Origin: Candidatus Coatesiibacteriota bacterium
Lineage (GTDB): Bacteria > JAFGND01
NCBI GenBank assembly: GCA_016927185.1
Contig: JAFGND010000080.1
Span: forward strand, 1 to 20,836
DNA: 20,836 bases
Direction: 5' to 3'
This document shows, piece by piece, positions 1 through 7,483 of the stretch. Within the stretch, counting starts at the first letter, position 1, and the number at the start of each line of letters is the position of its first letter. Under the pieces are notes generated by a model. It saw only the letters and a program-made list of their open reading frames with translations. It had not been told where the DNA came from and did no database searches. A program made the translations under genes and the position numbers.

Positions 1-30
1 CAAAATTATAATTAATAACAATCGTTTCAT
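1..30 (-). CDS. start of an exported protein (partial, runs off left edge)
   Basis: Only the first 10 codons lie in the window. They read MKRLLLIIIL, the basic-then-hydrophobic beginning of a signal peptide. A strong ribosome binding site (GGAGG, minus strand, 36-40) sits 5 bases before the ATG at 30. The stop codon of the upstream propeller gene is at 41-43, so the two are 10 bases apart and probably co-transcribed. The start, the SD and the signal-like residues are seen directly. The identity of the protein cannot be told from this much sequence; a further secreted protein is the reasonable inference. Confidence 0.7.
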   Translation of the reverse strand, partial: MKRLLLIIIL

Positions 31-40
31 TTTAACCTCC

Positions 41-1222
41 TTAATTTACCTTCACAACTCTCTTGCATTCCTTTCCTGACTTAACTATATATATTCCTTC
101 TCTCCAGCTGCTAGTATCAAGAGAATGTTTGCCTTTATCGAGGTTCATAATCAGCTGACCAGTAATAAAATAGATTGCTCCTGAGGAAGGAAGGGAGAGT
201 GACAAGCGAGAGGAGAAGGGGTTGGGGGAAACTGAGAGAGACCTGGAGGGTAAACTGGAAGAGGAATTGTTATTACTGAAACCAGATGGATCTTTATAGC
301 AATTTACACCATAATAGAAAATATTAGAAAATGTTTTAACTAATCTTCCATACTTATCCATAATCAGATTTTCATCATAATCTCCTCCGTAATTCCATAC
401 AACATTACCTTCTTTATCCAGGCAGACATCCATTTCATATATCCTGTCTTCCTTGTCTATTATTATTGGATAATGATTCGTATATTTCTGTCCACCATCC
501 CACTGGAACTTTATACTTCCATCTAGCTTGAAACAGTAAATATAATTACCATTTCTAAATACAATATTTCCTTCTGATGTTATTGATGGAGTACCTTCAG
601 CATAATATTCTATTTTGTCAAACCCATATCTCCATTTTTCAGTTCCATCTTTTCTTATGCAAAGCAGATTCTTGTCACAGACATAATAAATAGTGCTGTC
701 ACCGATACTTATACTTTGTGTTCCAGTAAGTGTTCCTAAATTGAATGTCCATTTTAACTCTCCAAGAGAATCGATACAATTAAGAACGCTTTTTTCATCT
801 ATGATATAACATGTTTCATCTATATCAATTGCTGGAGTTTTTTCATAGTGAATTCTGTAATCTTTTTCCCATATTGTTGTTCCATCAGGACTTATTTTAT
901 ACAACCAACCGCTATTAGCATAAATATTACCTTTTTCTGAAAGTACTAACTGATGAGCATATCCTGTGCCAGTTTTTGTCCATATCAAGTCTCCATCTGT
1001 TGTGTAAGCTTCTAAAGTTGTAAGTGCTTGGAAATAAAGCTGCTTTCTTGTATCGTCCAGAATCGTATAATTTGGATTTCCACTTGGTCTGAATTTCTTT
1101 TCCCATCTTGGATTTCCATTCATATCTAAAGAATGAAAATGCGTATCTGCATTCCCTTCTTCATCTATAGCTGCAAAATAGAAATTCCCATCACTATCTG
1201 TGACAATTCCTTTATTCTCCAT
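41..1222 (-). CDS. PQQ-like beta-propeller protein with T9SS C-terminal sorting domain (main part, 5' end displaced by frameshift)
   Basis: This is a secreted, probably surface-attached or released protein. Most of the 393 residues form a propeller of short repeats of the form 'D..G...W' followed by 'Y.....' strands (for example IDSLGELKWTF, IRKDGTEKWRYG, LDKEGNVVWNYGG), typical of PQQ/quinoprotein-like blades. A Ser/Asn-rich linker at about 315-330 leads to a T9SS type A sorting domain of about 65 residues, with SVSPNPF at its start and GIYIVK...KRVVKVN at its end. The in-frame ATG at 1222 has no signal peptide and a stop lies 3 codons upstream. The missing signal peptide is in another frame just upstream (see next entry), so this is the body of a gene broken by a frameshift or a sequencing error. 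Its C-terminal domain closely matches that of the propeller at the right edge. Ligand or enzymatic activity is unknown. Confidence 0.85.
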   Translation of the reverse strand: MENKGIVTDSDGNFYFAAIDEEGNADTHFHSLDMNGNPRWEKKFRPSGNPNYTILDDTRKQLYFQALTTLEAYTTDGDLIWTKTGTGYAHQLVLSEKGNIYANSGWLYKISPDGTTIWEKDYRIHYEKTPAIDIDETCYIIDEKSVLNCIDSLGELKWTFNLGTLTGTQSISIGDSTIYYVCDKNLLCIRKDGTEKWRYGFDKIEYYAEGTPSITSEGNIVFRNGNYIYCFKLDGSIKFQWDGGQKYTNHYPIIIDKEDRIYEMDVCLDKEGNVVWNYGGDYDENLIMDKYGRLVKTFSNIFYYGVNCYKDPSGFSNNNSSSSLPSRSLSVSPNPFSSRLSLSLPSSGAIYFITGQLIMNLDKGKHSLDTSSWREGIYIVKSGKECKRVVKVN

Positions 1223-1401
1223 GGATAATTACCTGTTGTATCTCTCCTGAATTCCCACCCTAGAGTAGGTTTCTTCAACAATCCATTTACATCAATATTT
1301 GAAGTATGTCTTGAATCAGCTCCGTATTGTGGCCAGCAAAGCTGGTCTGATGATAATGCTATAAATGAAAGTAAGACCACCAATATTATTAAAGATTTCA
1401 T
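1165..1401 (-). pseudogene. 5' fragment (signal peptide and first blade) of the same propeller gene, out of frame
   Basis: The best start is ATG at 1401, because GAAGG lies about 6 bases upstream; an earlier ATG at 1443 adds 14 residues without a clear SD. The product begins MKSLIILVVLLSFIALSSDQ, a signal peptide, then WPQYGADSRHTS, which is the usual opening of PQQ-like propeller proteins (W-P-x-x-x-x-D-x-x-x-T). It reads TTGNYPWRIK and then passes into an unrelated tail ending at 1165. Adding one A to the AAA run at 1211-1213 (TTT on the plus strand) would read WRIK-GIVTDSDGN and join it exactly to the downstream propeller frame. The two pieces are therefore one gene of about 450 codons, now frameshifted or misread. 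Confidence 0.8.
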
Positions 1402-1443
1402 ATCAACCTTCTTTCTTCTTGCAAATCTTTGTGAAACAATCAT

Positions 1444-2208
1444 TCATGCACATTTTTATATATTTGCAATATTCTTCTTTCAGTTGATAATTCATTTAAA
1501 AAAAGTCAAGGGTTTTATCTTCTAAAATATGCAAATATATAAATATAGTTTCAAGCAATTATAAACATTCTCAGTAAAGCGCAAAAGAAGATTTCAGAAG
1601 GCTTTGGAATTTGCTAACTATATAATATAGAATCATAATTATATATAATTCACTGATTTTAAAGTAATATTCAACGTGTATTATCTGCATATATAGAAAT
1701 ACTTTTCAGAGCAACTTCCTGCACTCTACAAGCAGTTTCTATCATAAAATTATTTTTTTTATTTTTTCATTTCAGAGTTTTCTATTATAAAATAAAAATA
1801 AAAATATTTTTAAACATGCTTCAAATCCGCTATAGCAAAACATATTCAATACATCGTGAAAATACTTAATAATTAAATCATTAAAAAAAACAATAAACAA
1901 TTCAGAAACAAATATTTTTAATACTTTGCTTTAAGTAATTTTTATAAATCATTGATATGCAATTATTTACAAAATACATAATTTGCCTCAAAACATCATT
2001 TTTCGTCAGCAATTTTAGTTCATGACTAGCGTTAACATTTTTTTTTAGGATATGAAATCGGAAAGTGTTTATTCATCATATTTTATTTTATAAACTATTA
2101 CTATCAGATACAACATGTTAAGTGATTATATATCAATCAATTAAATATTTTATAGTATAAACTATTTTTTTATAACCCATTAAATTGCAAAGAAAAATAA
2201 TTTTTCTA
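1444..2208. other. long AT-rich intergenic region with no gene seen
   Basis: I see no ORF with gene-like sequence, no tRNA or rRNA and no tandem array here. The stretch is very AT-rich with many A and T runs. A 12-base motif, CGTTAACATTTT, is at 2030-2041, preceded by TGACT at 2023-2027; it recurs in the HU promoter at 2246-2257. The 11-mer TATAAACTATT also occurs twice between about 2085 and 2165. It separates the minus-strand propeller gene from the plus-strand HU gene, so it is the shared upstream region of two divergent genes and may hold regulatory sites for both. Confidence 0.5.
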
Positions 2209-2237
2209 TTGACATAAATATTTTTATTTTTCTTAAT
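2209..2237 (+). promoter_or_regulatory. sigma-70-type promoter of the HU gene
   Basis: TTGACA at 2209-2214 is a perfect -35. With a 17-base spacer it is followed by CTTAAT at 2232-2237, a 4 of 6 match to TATAAT. Transcription would start near 2244, within or next to the repeated motif CGTTAACATTTT (2246-2257), about 30 bases before the ATG at 2277. The ribosome binding site GGGAGGA is at 2264-2270. Confidence 0.6.
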
Positions 2238-2276
2238 GACTGCATCGTTAACATTTTAATTCCGGGAGGAATAGCA

Positions 2277-2579
2277 ATGGCAAAAGAAAAAGAACAGGCC
2301 AGAATGAGCAAAAATGAAATCGTCAAGAAAATTGCCGAAAAAGCTGGCATCAATCAAAAAGAAGCTGGAGCAGCATTGAAAGCATTGATCGAAGCAATCC
2401 AGGATGCATTAGTCCATGACAAGAAAGTAACCTTCATTGGATTTGGTACTTTCATGGTTGCAAAGAGAAATGCAAGAACTGGTATCAACCCACGCACCAA
2501 GAAGAAGATGAAGATCAAGGCAAAGAAAGTTGCAAAATTCAAGCCTGGAAAAGGTTTAAAGCAGCTTATTGAAAAATAA
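2277..2579 (+). CDS. HU/IHF-family nucleoid DNA-binding protein
   Basis: The 100-residue product is a small, basic histone-like protein that binds and bends DNA as a dimer. After an unusual 9-residue N-terminal extension (MAKEKEQAR), the classic HU body starts at MSKNEIVKKIAEKAG. The family signature is visible as VTFIGFGTFMVAKRNARTGINPRT (about residues 59-82, including the GFGTF turn and the RNARTGINP arm tip), and the end KVAKFKPGKGLKQLI is typical. The GGGAGGA SD at 2264-2270 supports the first ATG rather than the internal Met10. It has its own promoter upstream and a terminator directly downstream, so it is probably monocistronic. HU versus IHF subunit cannot be settled; a general HU is more likely. 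Confidence 0.95.
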   Translation: MAKEKEQARMSKNEIVKKIAEKAGINQKEAGAALKALIEAIQDALVHDKKVTFIGFGTFMVAKRNARTGINPRTKKKMKIKAKKVAKFKPGKGLKQLIEK

Positions 2580-2600
2580 TGCTTCTCTTTTTGATGAAAC

Positions 2601-2640
2601 AAAGAGAGGGGAGATGAGTCTCCCCTTTTCTTTTTTTCTT
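2601..2640 (+). terminator. rho-independent terminator after the HU gene
   Basis: GGGGAGA (2608-2614), loop TGAG, TCTCCCC (2619-2625) forms a 7-bp GC-rich perfect stem, extendable with A-T and G-T pairs through the flanking AAAGAGA and TTTTCT. A long T-rich tract follows (2626-2640). It lies 21 bases after the HU stop codon. Confidence 0.85.
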
Positions 2641-2675
2641 GAACAATCATGAACTTTTTTCAAGCATGCCCGTAA

Positions 2676-3599
2676 ATGAAAAGAAAGCATCTCGAAATTT
2701 TCTTCAGGACTTCCCTCAGTATTGTCTTTCTGCTTCTCATCTTATATAAGGTTGGGGATATCAGGAAAGCATTGGAGATTGCCTGCAACATTCCATTATG
2801 GACACTTGCAGCAGCGGTATTCCTTTATTTCTTTTCATATATCATATCAAGCTATCGCTGGCAGATACTTTTTGACAGGGAAAACAAGCCAGCCCTTGCA
2901 TTTCTCTTGAGGAAAAACCTCATAGCACTTTTTTTCAACAATATACTTCCTACTGCAATTGGGGGAGATGTTTACAGGGGCTTGAGCATAAAAAGGTATG
3001 GTTTTTCTACTGTCTTCATGGAAAGGCTTGTGGGTTTTTCTGCAGTGGCATTGCTTTCCGTTGCAGGATTATATTACATAAAAGAAAATGCCTTGTTGAA
3101 AAAAATGAGTATATTGCTTATAATATTTGCAATATTGATAATGATGTTTTATCTTATAATCTTCATACCAAAATTTGCTCTTATGTTCATAAGATTTTTC
3201 AGAAAAATAAAAATTTTCAATATTGGAAAAGAACTTTCCAGATTCTGGGTTCATCTTTCCAGATTCAGGAAAAGAAAGATAGACCTTCTGAAAGTATTCA
3301 TTATCTCTATATTGTACCAGCTGGTTGTAGTAATAATCAACTTGATCCTTGGATATGCCTTGGGGATTGAAATCCCGTTTCTTGTTTACTGCACTGGAGT
3401 GAGTCTTGTTGCAATAGTGACTTCACTTCCATCAATTGGGGGAATCGGTTTCAGGGAAGGCGGTTATTACATACTTGTTACAATGATTTCCGGGAAAACT
3501 TCTGAGGAAGCATTCGCATTCAGCACTGTTATTTTCGCTCTCACTTTGTTTGGTGGATTGACAGGAAGCATCCTTTATCTTACTGAAAGAAAGAAATGA
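2676..3599 (+). CDS. UPF0104 / lysylphosphatidylglycerol-synthase-type transmembrane protein (YbhN/AglD-like)
   Basis: This is a 307-residue integral membrane protein with about 8 hydrophobic segments. The family landmarks are present: a YRWQILF segment near residue 60, FFNNILPTAIGGDVYR (about 88-103), MERLVG (about 114), and SLPSIGGIGFREGGYY near 250-266. The family contains the flippase domain of MprF and stand-alone proteins linked to moving lipids or lipid-linked glycans across the membrane; the substrate here is unknown. There is no good SD before the ATG at 2676, and it begins just after the HU terminator, so its promoter is not obvious. Its TGA overlaps the ATG of the next gene (ATGA at 3596-3599), which suggests coupled translation with the DUF4159 protein. 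Confidence 0.85.
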   Translation: MKRKHLEIFFRTSLSIVFLLLILYKVGDIRKALEIACNIPLWTLAAAVFLYFFSYIISSYRWQILFDRENKPALAFLLRKNLIALFFNNILPTAIGGDVYRGLSIKRYGFSTVFMERLVGFSAVALLSVAGLYYIKENALLKKMSILLIIFAILIMMFYLIIFIPKFALMFIRFFRKIKIFNIGKELSRFWVHLSRFRKRKIDLLKVFIISILYQLVVVIINLILGYALGIEIPFLVYCTGVSLVAIVTSLPSIGGIGFREGGYYILVTMISGKTSEEAFAFSTVIFALTLFGGLTGSILYLTERKK

Positions 3600-4243
3600 A
3601 AAAAATCGCATTTTTTCTGCTGGCACTTCTGACATTTCTTAACGCTGATTCTGCATTGAAATTAGTCAGATTGAGATATGACGGGGGCGGAGACTGGTAC
3701 AACGATCCTGAAGCACTCATAAATCTTGCAAGGGAGATAAAAAAGAGGACAAATATAAGGATAGATCTGACAACTGATGTAGTAGATTTCAAGTCTAATG
3801 CAATAATGAACTATCCTTTCGTATTCATTACTGGTCATGGAGGGATAACTTTCAATCCTTCTGAAGTGGCAAGGGTAAGGGAATATGTCAAAAGAGGTGG
3901 ATTCATATATGTAGATGATGATTATGGAATGGATAAAAGCCTCAGGGAGCTTATAAAAAAAATATTCCCCAATGATGAGCTTCAGGAGATTCCAGCTTCA
4001 CATCCAATCTTCAATTGCTTCTATAAATTCCCCAATGGTCTTCCAAAGATACATAAGCATGATGACAAGAAACCTCAGGCATTCGGTATCTTCCAGAAAA
4101 AAAGGCTGGTTCTGTTCTATACATTGGAAAGCAATATTTCAGATGGATGGGCTGACCCCCAAACTCATAATGATCCTCCAGATATAAGAGAAACTGCATT
4201 CAGGATGGGTATTAATATAATCTATTACATGTTAACTGAATAG
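3596..4243 (+). CDS. DUF4159 domain secreted protein
   Basis: The 215-residue protein starts with a signal peptide (MKKIAFFLLALLTFLNADS) and is otherwise a single DUF4159 domain. Typical features are VRLRYDGGGDWYNDPEALINLA near the mature N terminus, the FVFITGHGGITF strand (about 76-87), VREYVKRGGFIYVDDDYG (about 96-113, family-typical 'GGF...DD'), the 'HPIF' segment and a C-terminal 'DPP..R..A...GINIIYYMLT'. The fold resembles class I glutamine amidotransferase-like domains, but no enzymatic role is established for the family. DUF4159 proteins are often found near MoxR/DUF58 operons, which are not present here. It is translationally coupled to the UPF0104 gene (ATGA). Its last 12 bases overlap the convergent gene on the minus strand. 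Confidence 0.88.
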   Translation: MKKIAFFLLALLTFLNADSALKLVRLRYDGGGDWYNDPEALINLAREIKKRTNIRIDLTTDVVDFKSNAIMNYPFVFITGHGGITFNPSEVARVREYVKRGGFIYVDDDYGMDKSLRELIKKIFPNDELQEIPASHPIFNCFYKFPNGLPKIHKHDDKKPQAFGIFQKKRLVLFYTLESNISDGWADPQTHNDPPDIRETAFRMGINIIYYMLTE

Positions 4244-5122
4244 ATCCTTGCCAGGAAATTTTTCTATTTCGAAATTTCCTGCAATCTCACAGACACCTTT
4301 CAAGTAATGATCGTTAATAGCTTTTGACGGAGCATAAATTACTGAATGCCTTAGAAGGCAAGTCCAGTCAAATCTCTCTTCAGAACTGCCGGATGAAAGG
4401 CAATAGATCTTTTTCAGGGGGGCAGAAGTATTGCTGGAAATTCCTCCAGTTCCGCAGAAAGGAGTCCCGGTAAGTATATATTTCTCTCCGTCATGATATA
4501 CTAAAGAAAGATCGTCGCTTCCAACAATAATATCCTTTCTTTCATCCGCTGTTTTCAGGGAAAGCTCCGATTTGCCATGCTTTTCCCTTCCAAGAACAAG
4601 TATGCCAGAATTATCCTTGAAAAAACTTGCCCCATGAAGAAGATACGCGCTTTTGTCGCGAACAAGGGTGGAAAAATATATTCTAAGGAATGCATTCAAT
4701 GGATAAGCTTTTCTCAATGATATAACTTTGTCATTCTCAACAGCTGTAAGTTTTGGATAAGCCATCAGGCTGTATTTTTCACTCTGGATTATTATTCCTA
4801 TGCAATCCCATCTTATGAAATAATGAGCATTGCCATGTATGAAATGCTCGAAACCTTCCCTGCCATCTATCTTTACTATTATATTTACTGAAGGTAGAAG
4901 ATGCGAATATTCTTTTATTACTCTTTTATCTTCAGTAAGGAAATCGCTGAATTTATCTCTCATGTGTTCAAAAATATCAATATTTCCTGTAAACAAGTCA
5001 AATGTAATATTGCCAATTTTCATTGGCTGAGCGTATTTTTCATTAAGATTCACCAATGATCTGAGCAGTTCATTTATCTTTATTACATTCCTGTAGAAAG
5101 ATTCCTTTGTAAGTTCAATCAT
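4232..5122 (-). CDS. HPr-kinase-like P-loop protein
   Basis: The product is about 296 residues from ATG 5122. An upstream TTG at 5209 would give 325 residues but has no SD; the ATG also has only a weak upstream GGAAG, so the start is uncertain. A central Walker A motif GREKHGKS (encoded near 4568-4591) is preceded by YLLHGASFF and followed by VGSDDLSLVY, which is the order seen in HPr kinase/phosphorylase C-terminal domains: 'H-G' strand, P-loop, then an Asp-Asp strand. It lacks the N-terminal domain of true HprK and no HPr gene is nearby. Related stand-alone HprK-like proteins occur in peptide-modification cassettes (ScmC type) and in carbohydrate clusters. A candidate -10, TATAAT, lies on the minus strand at 5251-5256. 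It stands alone, convergent to DUF4159 and divergent from the rfaE2-like gene. Function is inferred only to the level of nucleotide binding or kinase. Confidence 0.6.
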   Translation of the reverse strand: MIELTKESFYRNVIKINELLRSLVNLNEKYAQPMKIGNITFDLFTGNIDIFEHMRDKFSDFLTEDKRVIKEYSHLLPSVNIIVKIDGREGFEHFIHGNAHYFIRWDCIGIIIQSEKYSLMAYPKLTAVENDKVISLRKAYPLNAFLRIYFSTLVRDKSAYLLHGASFFKDNSGILVLGREKHGKSELSLKTADERKDIIVGSDDLSLVYHDGEKYILTGTPFCGTGGISSNTSAPLKKIYCLSSGSSEERFDWTCLLRHSVIYAPSKAINDHYLKGVCEIAGNFEIEKFPGKDLFS

Positions 5123-5296
5123 GATTTTGTTCGGTTCTTCCAATTGAATAAATATGTCAATACAAGAATAGAAATTCAATAATTGCTTAAAGACAAAAGA
5201 AGAAATCAAGGGCAGGAGAATGAAATAATACCTGAATGGTTTAAATCGTTATTATACAAGGATTTCAAGTTTTCAAACAGAATTTTCAAATTTTGC

Positions 5297-5312
5297 TTGA
5301 CATACTTGTCAA
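5297..5312. promoter_or_regulatory. perfect inverted repeat TTGACA-TACT-TGTCAA between divergent genes
   Basis: A 6-bp perfect inverted repeat with a 4-base spacer lies in the 248-base gap between the divergent HprK-like gene and the rfaE2-like gene. Each half is a consensus -35 hexamer (TTGACA) pointing in its own direction. I do not find good -10 boxes at 16-18 bases on either side, so it may be an operator or a coincidence rather than paired promoters. Confidence 0.3.
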
Positions 5313-5370
5313 ATATCAGGCAAGGACTTGTCTTATTAAAAAGTCAGTATTAAAAGAGAGTGGACAATTT

Positions 5371-5865
5371 GTGAATAATACTGAGCTCAAAAAAAAGATA
5401 ATAGGCAGAGAGCATTTAATATCACTTTCTTCCAGATGGCATGATAAAGGTAAAAAAATTGTTCTCGCAAATGGTCTTTTCGATATCCTTCATGTTGGAC
5501 ATATAAGGTATCTCAGAGAAGCAAGGAATTATGGTGATATCCTTCTTGTAGCAATAAACAGCGACAAATCTGTAAGAGCGCTCAGGGGTGAAAAAAAACC
5601 GATAATCAATGAACAGGACAGAGCCTATCTTGTTTCCGGGCTTGAAATGGTTGATTATGTAACTATTTTTGATGAAACATCCGTGGAAAATATATTAAGA
5701 ATTGTAAAACCACATGTTCATGCAAAAGGGACTGATTATACAAAAGATAATGTACCTGAGAAGGAACTGGCAAAAGAGCTTGGCATTGAGATAATAATAG
5801 CAGGTGATGAGAAAAATCATGCAACAACAGATATAATAGAATATATTGTAAGGAATTTTTGTTAG
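5371..5865 (+). CDS. rfaE2: D-glycero-beta-D-manno-heptose 1-phosphate adenylyltransferase (RfaE2/HldE C-terminal type)
   Basis: The enzyme transfers AMP to heptose 1-phosphate to make ADP-heptose for lipopolysaccharide core. The cytidylyltransferase-like Rossmann fold is clear: KIVLANGLFDILHVGHIRYL contains the HxGH nucleotide-binding motif, followed by AINSDKSVRALRGEKKPI (conserved 'NSD.SV...KG..RP'), DRA..V..LE.VDYV.IFDE, KG.DY and a C-terminal ATTDIIEYI (the 'S/T-T..II' motif). The open frame runs upstream to a TTG at 5293, but that start has no SD. GTG 5371 is preceded by GAGAG and gives the family's usual N-terminal length (164 residues), so I prefer it. It is the stand-alone adenylyltransferase, not fused to the kinase domain. 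The yfcE-like gene starts 10 bases after its stop. Confidence 0.88.
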   Translation: MNNTELKKKIIGREHLISLSSRWHDKGKKIVLANGLFDILHVGHIRYLREARNYGDILLVAINSDKSVRALRGEKKPIINEQDRAYLVSGLEMVDYVTIFDETSVENILRIVKPHVHAKGTDYTKDNVPEKELAKELGIEIIIAGDEKNHATTDIIEYIVRNFC

Positions 5866-5875
5866 GCAAGGGCAG

Positions 5876-6370
5876 ATGAAAATAGGAATTTTATCAGACA
5901 GTCATGATAATCTGCAGAAAGTGAAAGCTGCTTCTGAAATATTCAGGAAAAGTAATGCAGGATTGATAATTCATGCTGGTGATATTGTAGCTCCTTTCAC
6001 CTTGAAACCTCTTCTTGAGCTCAATGTGCCTGTTTATGCAGTAAGGGGAAACAATGATGGTGAAGTTATTCTCTTGAATAACCTTATTGCAAGAACAAAC
6101 GGGCGATTTCTTAGAAGCAGTTGTTTCGTGAAATGGAATGATATTAGAATAGCTATTTTTCATGAACAGGATATTGCTCTTGAGCTTAAGGATTGCCCTA
6201 ATTTTGATTTAGTGGTTTTCGGTCACACACATGAGATATTCATTAGCAAAGGAAAACCCTTGATCCTCAATCCCGGTGAATCTTGCGGAATTCTTTCAGG
6301 CAGGTCAACAGCAGCGATTGTTTCGGTCGATAATAATAATGTAATGGATGCAGAAATATTGGATTTGTAA
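5876..6370 (+). CDS. YfcE/MJ0936-family metallophosphoesterase
   Basis: The 164-residue protein is a compact two-metal phosphodiesterase. All the metal ligands of the family are visible: D8 and H10 (DSHDN), D36 (HAGD), N60 (RGNND), H96 (IFHEQ) and the final GHTH at 116-119, followed by LNPGES. Proteins of this family hydrolyse phosphodiester model substrates and the true substrate is usually unknown. The ATG is preceded by AAGGGC. It lies 10 bases after the rfaE2-like gene, and its TAA shares one base with the ATG of tsaD (TAATG at 6368-6372), so the three genes very likely form an operon. The association with tsaD probably reflects operon packing, not a shared pathway. Confidence 0.93.
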   Translation: MKIGILSDSHDNLQKVKAASEIFRKSNAGLIIHAGDIVAPFTLKPLLELNVPVYAVRGNNDGEVILLNNLIARTNGRFLRSSCFVKWNDIRIAIFHEQDIALELKDCPNFDLVVFGHTHEIFISKGKPLILNPGESCGILSGRSTAAIVSVDNNNVMDAEILDL

Positions 6371-7404
6371 TGAGGGACATTTTTCTTGGTATAGATACTT
6401 CATGTGATGATACATCGATAGCTTTATATTTCAGTGGATCAGGTAAATTCATTGAGGAAAGAAAAACCCAGGATGTACATGAGAAATTCAAAGGGGTTGT
6501 TCCAGAGCTTGCATCAAGAGATCATCTTGAAACCCTGCCAGTATTGCTTGACAGCTTGCTTGAAAAAGCACAGATAGAGCCATTTGAACTGGCAGGAATT
6601 GGAGTAACATACAAACCGGGTCTTATTGGAAGTATTCTTGTGGGTCTGTCTTTCGCAAAAGCTTATGCATATTCACTTTCAAAACCTTTTATCGGGATAG
6701 ACCATATAGAAGGACATCTTTTTTCAGCTTTCCTTAATAATACAAAACCTGAATATCCATTTCTTGGTGTAGTACTTTCTGGGGGACATTCAGAGATATT
6801 TCTTGTCAAGAATTTCGGGGATTACGAGCTTATTTCAACCACTGTGGATGATGCAGCAGGTGAGGTTCTGGACAAGATGGCAAGATACATGGATATTGGT
6901 TTCCCTGGAGGTCCTGCTATTGAGAAAATCGCTATCAATGGAGACAGGAAAAGGTTTTCTTTTCCATTGCCAATAGTAAAACAGAATGATAATTATTTTT
7001 CCTTCAGTGGAATAAAAACTGCTGCACTTGCTTATTTTCAGAAGGAAGACAATCCTGATGATAAATTCAAATCGGATCTTGCAGCAAGTTTTCAGGATGC
7101 AGTAATCAGGCAGGTGATAGACAGATTGAAAAAAGCCTTGAATTTGACTAAATGTCACAGAATTGTAATGGGAGGAGGTGTAACAGCTAATACAAAATTG
7201 AGGAATTCGATTATTGAGGAACTGGGAGATAATGCTGTAATTCTCATACCTGATATAGAGTATTGCACTGATAATGCTTCAATGATTGCCCAGCTTTCAG
7301 CATGGAAAATTATCTCAGGCAATACAGATGAATTGTCTATAGAAGCGCATTCAATATCAGATTTGGGAAATTACTACATAAAAAAGAACAAAATTGGATT
7401 TTAG
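6370..7404 (+). CDS. tsaD: tRNA N6-threonylcarbamoyladenosine transferase TsaD
   Basis: This Kae1/TsaD/Qri7 protein transfers the threonylcarbamoyl group to A37 of ANN-decoding tRNAs, working with TsaB, TsaE and TsaC. The 344-residue length is normal. Motifs in order: LGIDTSCDDTSIAL at the N terminus, VVPELASRDHLE, GLIGSILVGLSFAKA, the metal-binding HIEGH (about residues 115-119), VLSGGHSEIFLV, DDAAGEVLDKMAR, GFPGGPAIEK, FSFSGIKTA, MGGGVTANTKLR and CTDNASMIA. No key residue is missing. It is the last gene of the rfaE2-like/yfcE-like/tsaD run, with start-stop overlap to the upstream gene. No classic terminator follows; an intergenic region with nested inverted repeats comes next. Confidence 0.97.
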   Translation: MRDIFLGIDTSCDDTSIALYFSGSGKFIEERKTQDVHEKFKGVVPELASRDHLETLPVLLDSLLEKAQIEPFELAGIGVTYKPGLIGSILVGLSFAKAYAYSLSKPFIGIDHIEGHLFSAFLNNTKPEYPFLGVVLSGGHSEIFLVKNFGDYELISTTVDDAAGEVLDKMARYMDIGFPGGPAIEKIAINGDRKRFSFPLPIVKQNDNYFSFSGIKTAALAYFQKEDNPDDKFKSDLAASFQDAVIRQVIDRLKKALNLTKCHRIVMGGGVTANTKLRNSIIEELGDNAVILIPDIEYCTDNASMIAQLSAWKIISGNTDELSIEAHSISDLGNYYIKKNKIGF

Positions 7405-7483
7405 CAGGAAAATGTTTTTTTGGGGGAAAAAAGAATTTATTCCTTATAATTCAATGACTGATAATTGGTTATATGAGAATGCT

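Noticed and set aside
1444-2276. AT-rich gap considered as a replication origin
   Set aside because: No cluster of DnaA boxes was found and no dnaA, dnaN or gyrB gene is nearby; AT richness alone is not enough.
5293-5370. N-terminal extension of the rfaE2-like protein from TTG 5293
   Set aside because: There is no SD, the family normally starts near residue 27-34 of this frame, and the extension overlaps the TTGACA palindrome.
7405-7440. TTTTTT-GGGGG-AAAAAA hairpin after tsaD as a terminator
   Set aside because: The stem is only A-T pairs and no T tract follows, so it is too weak to call.
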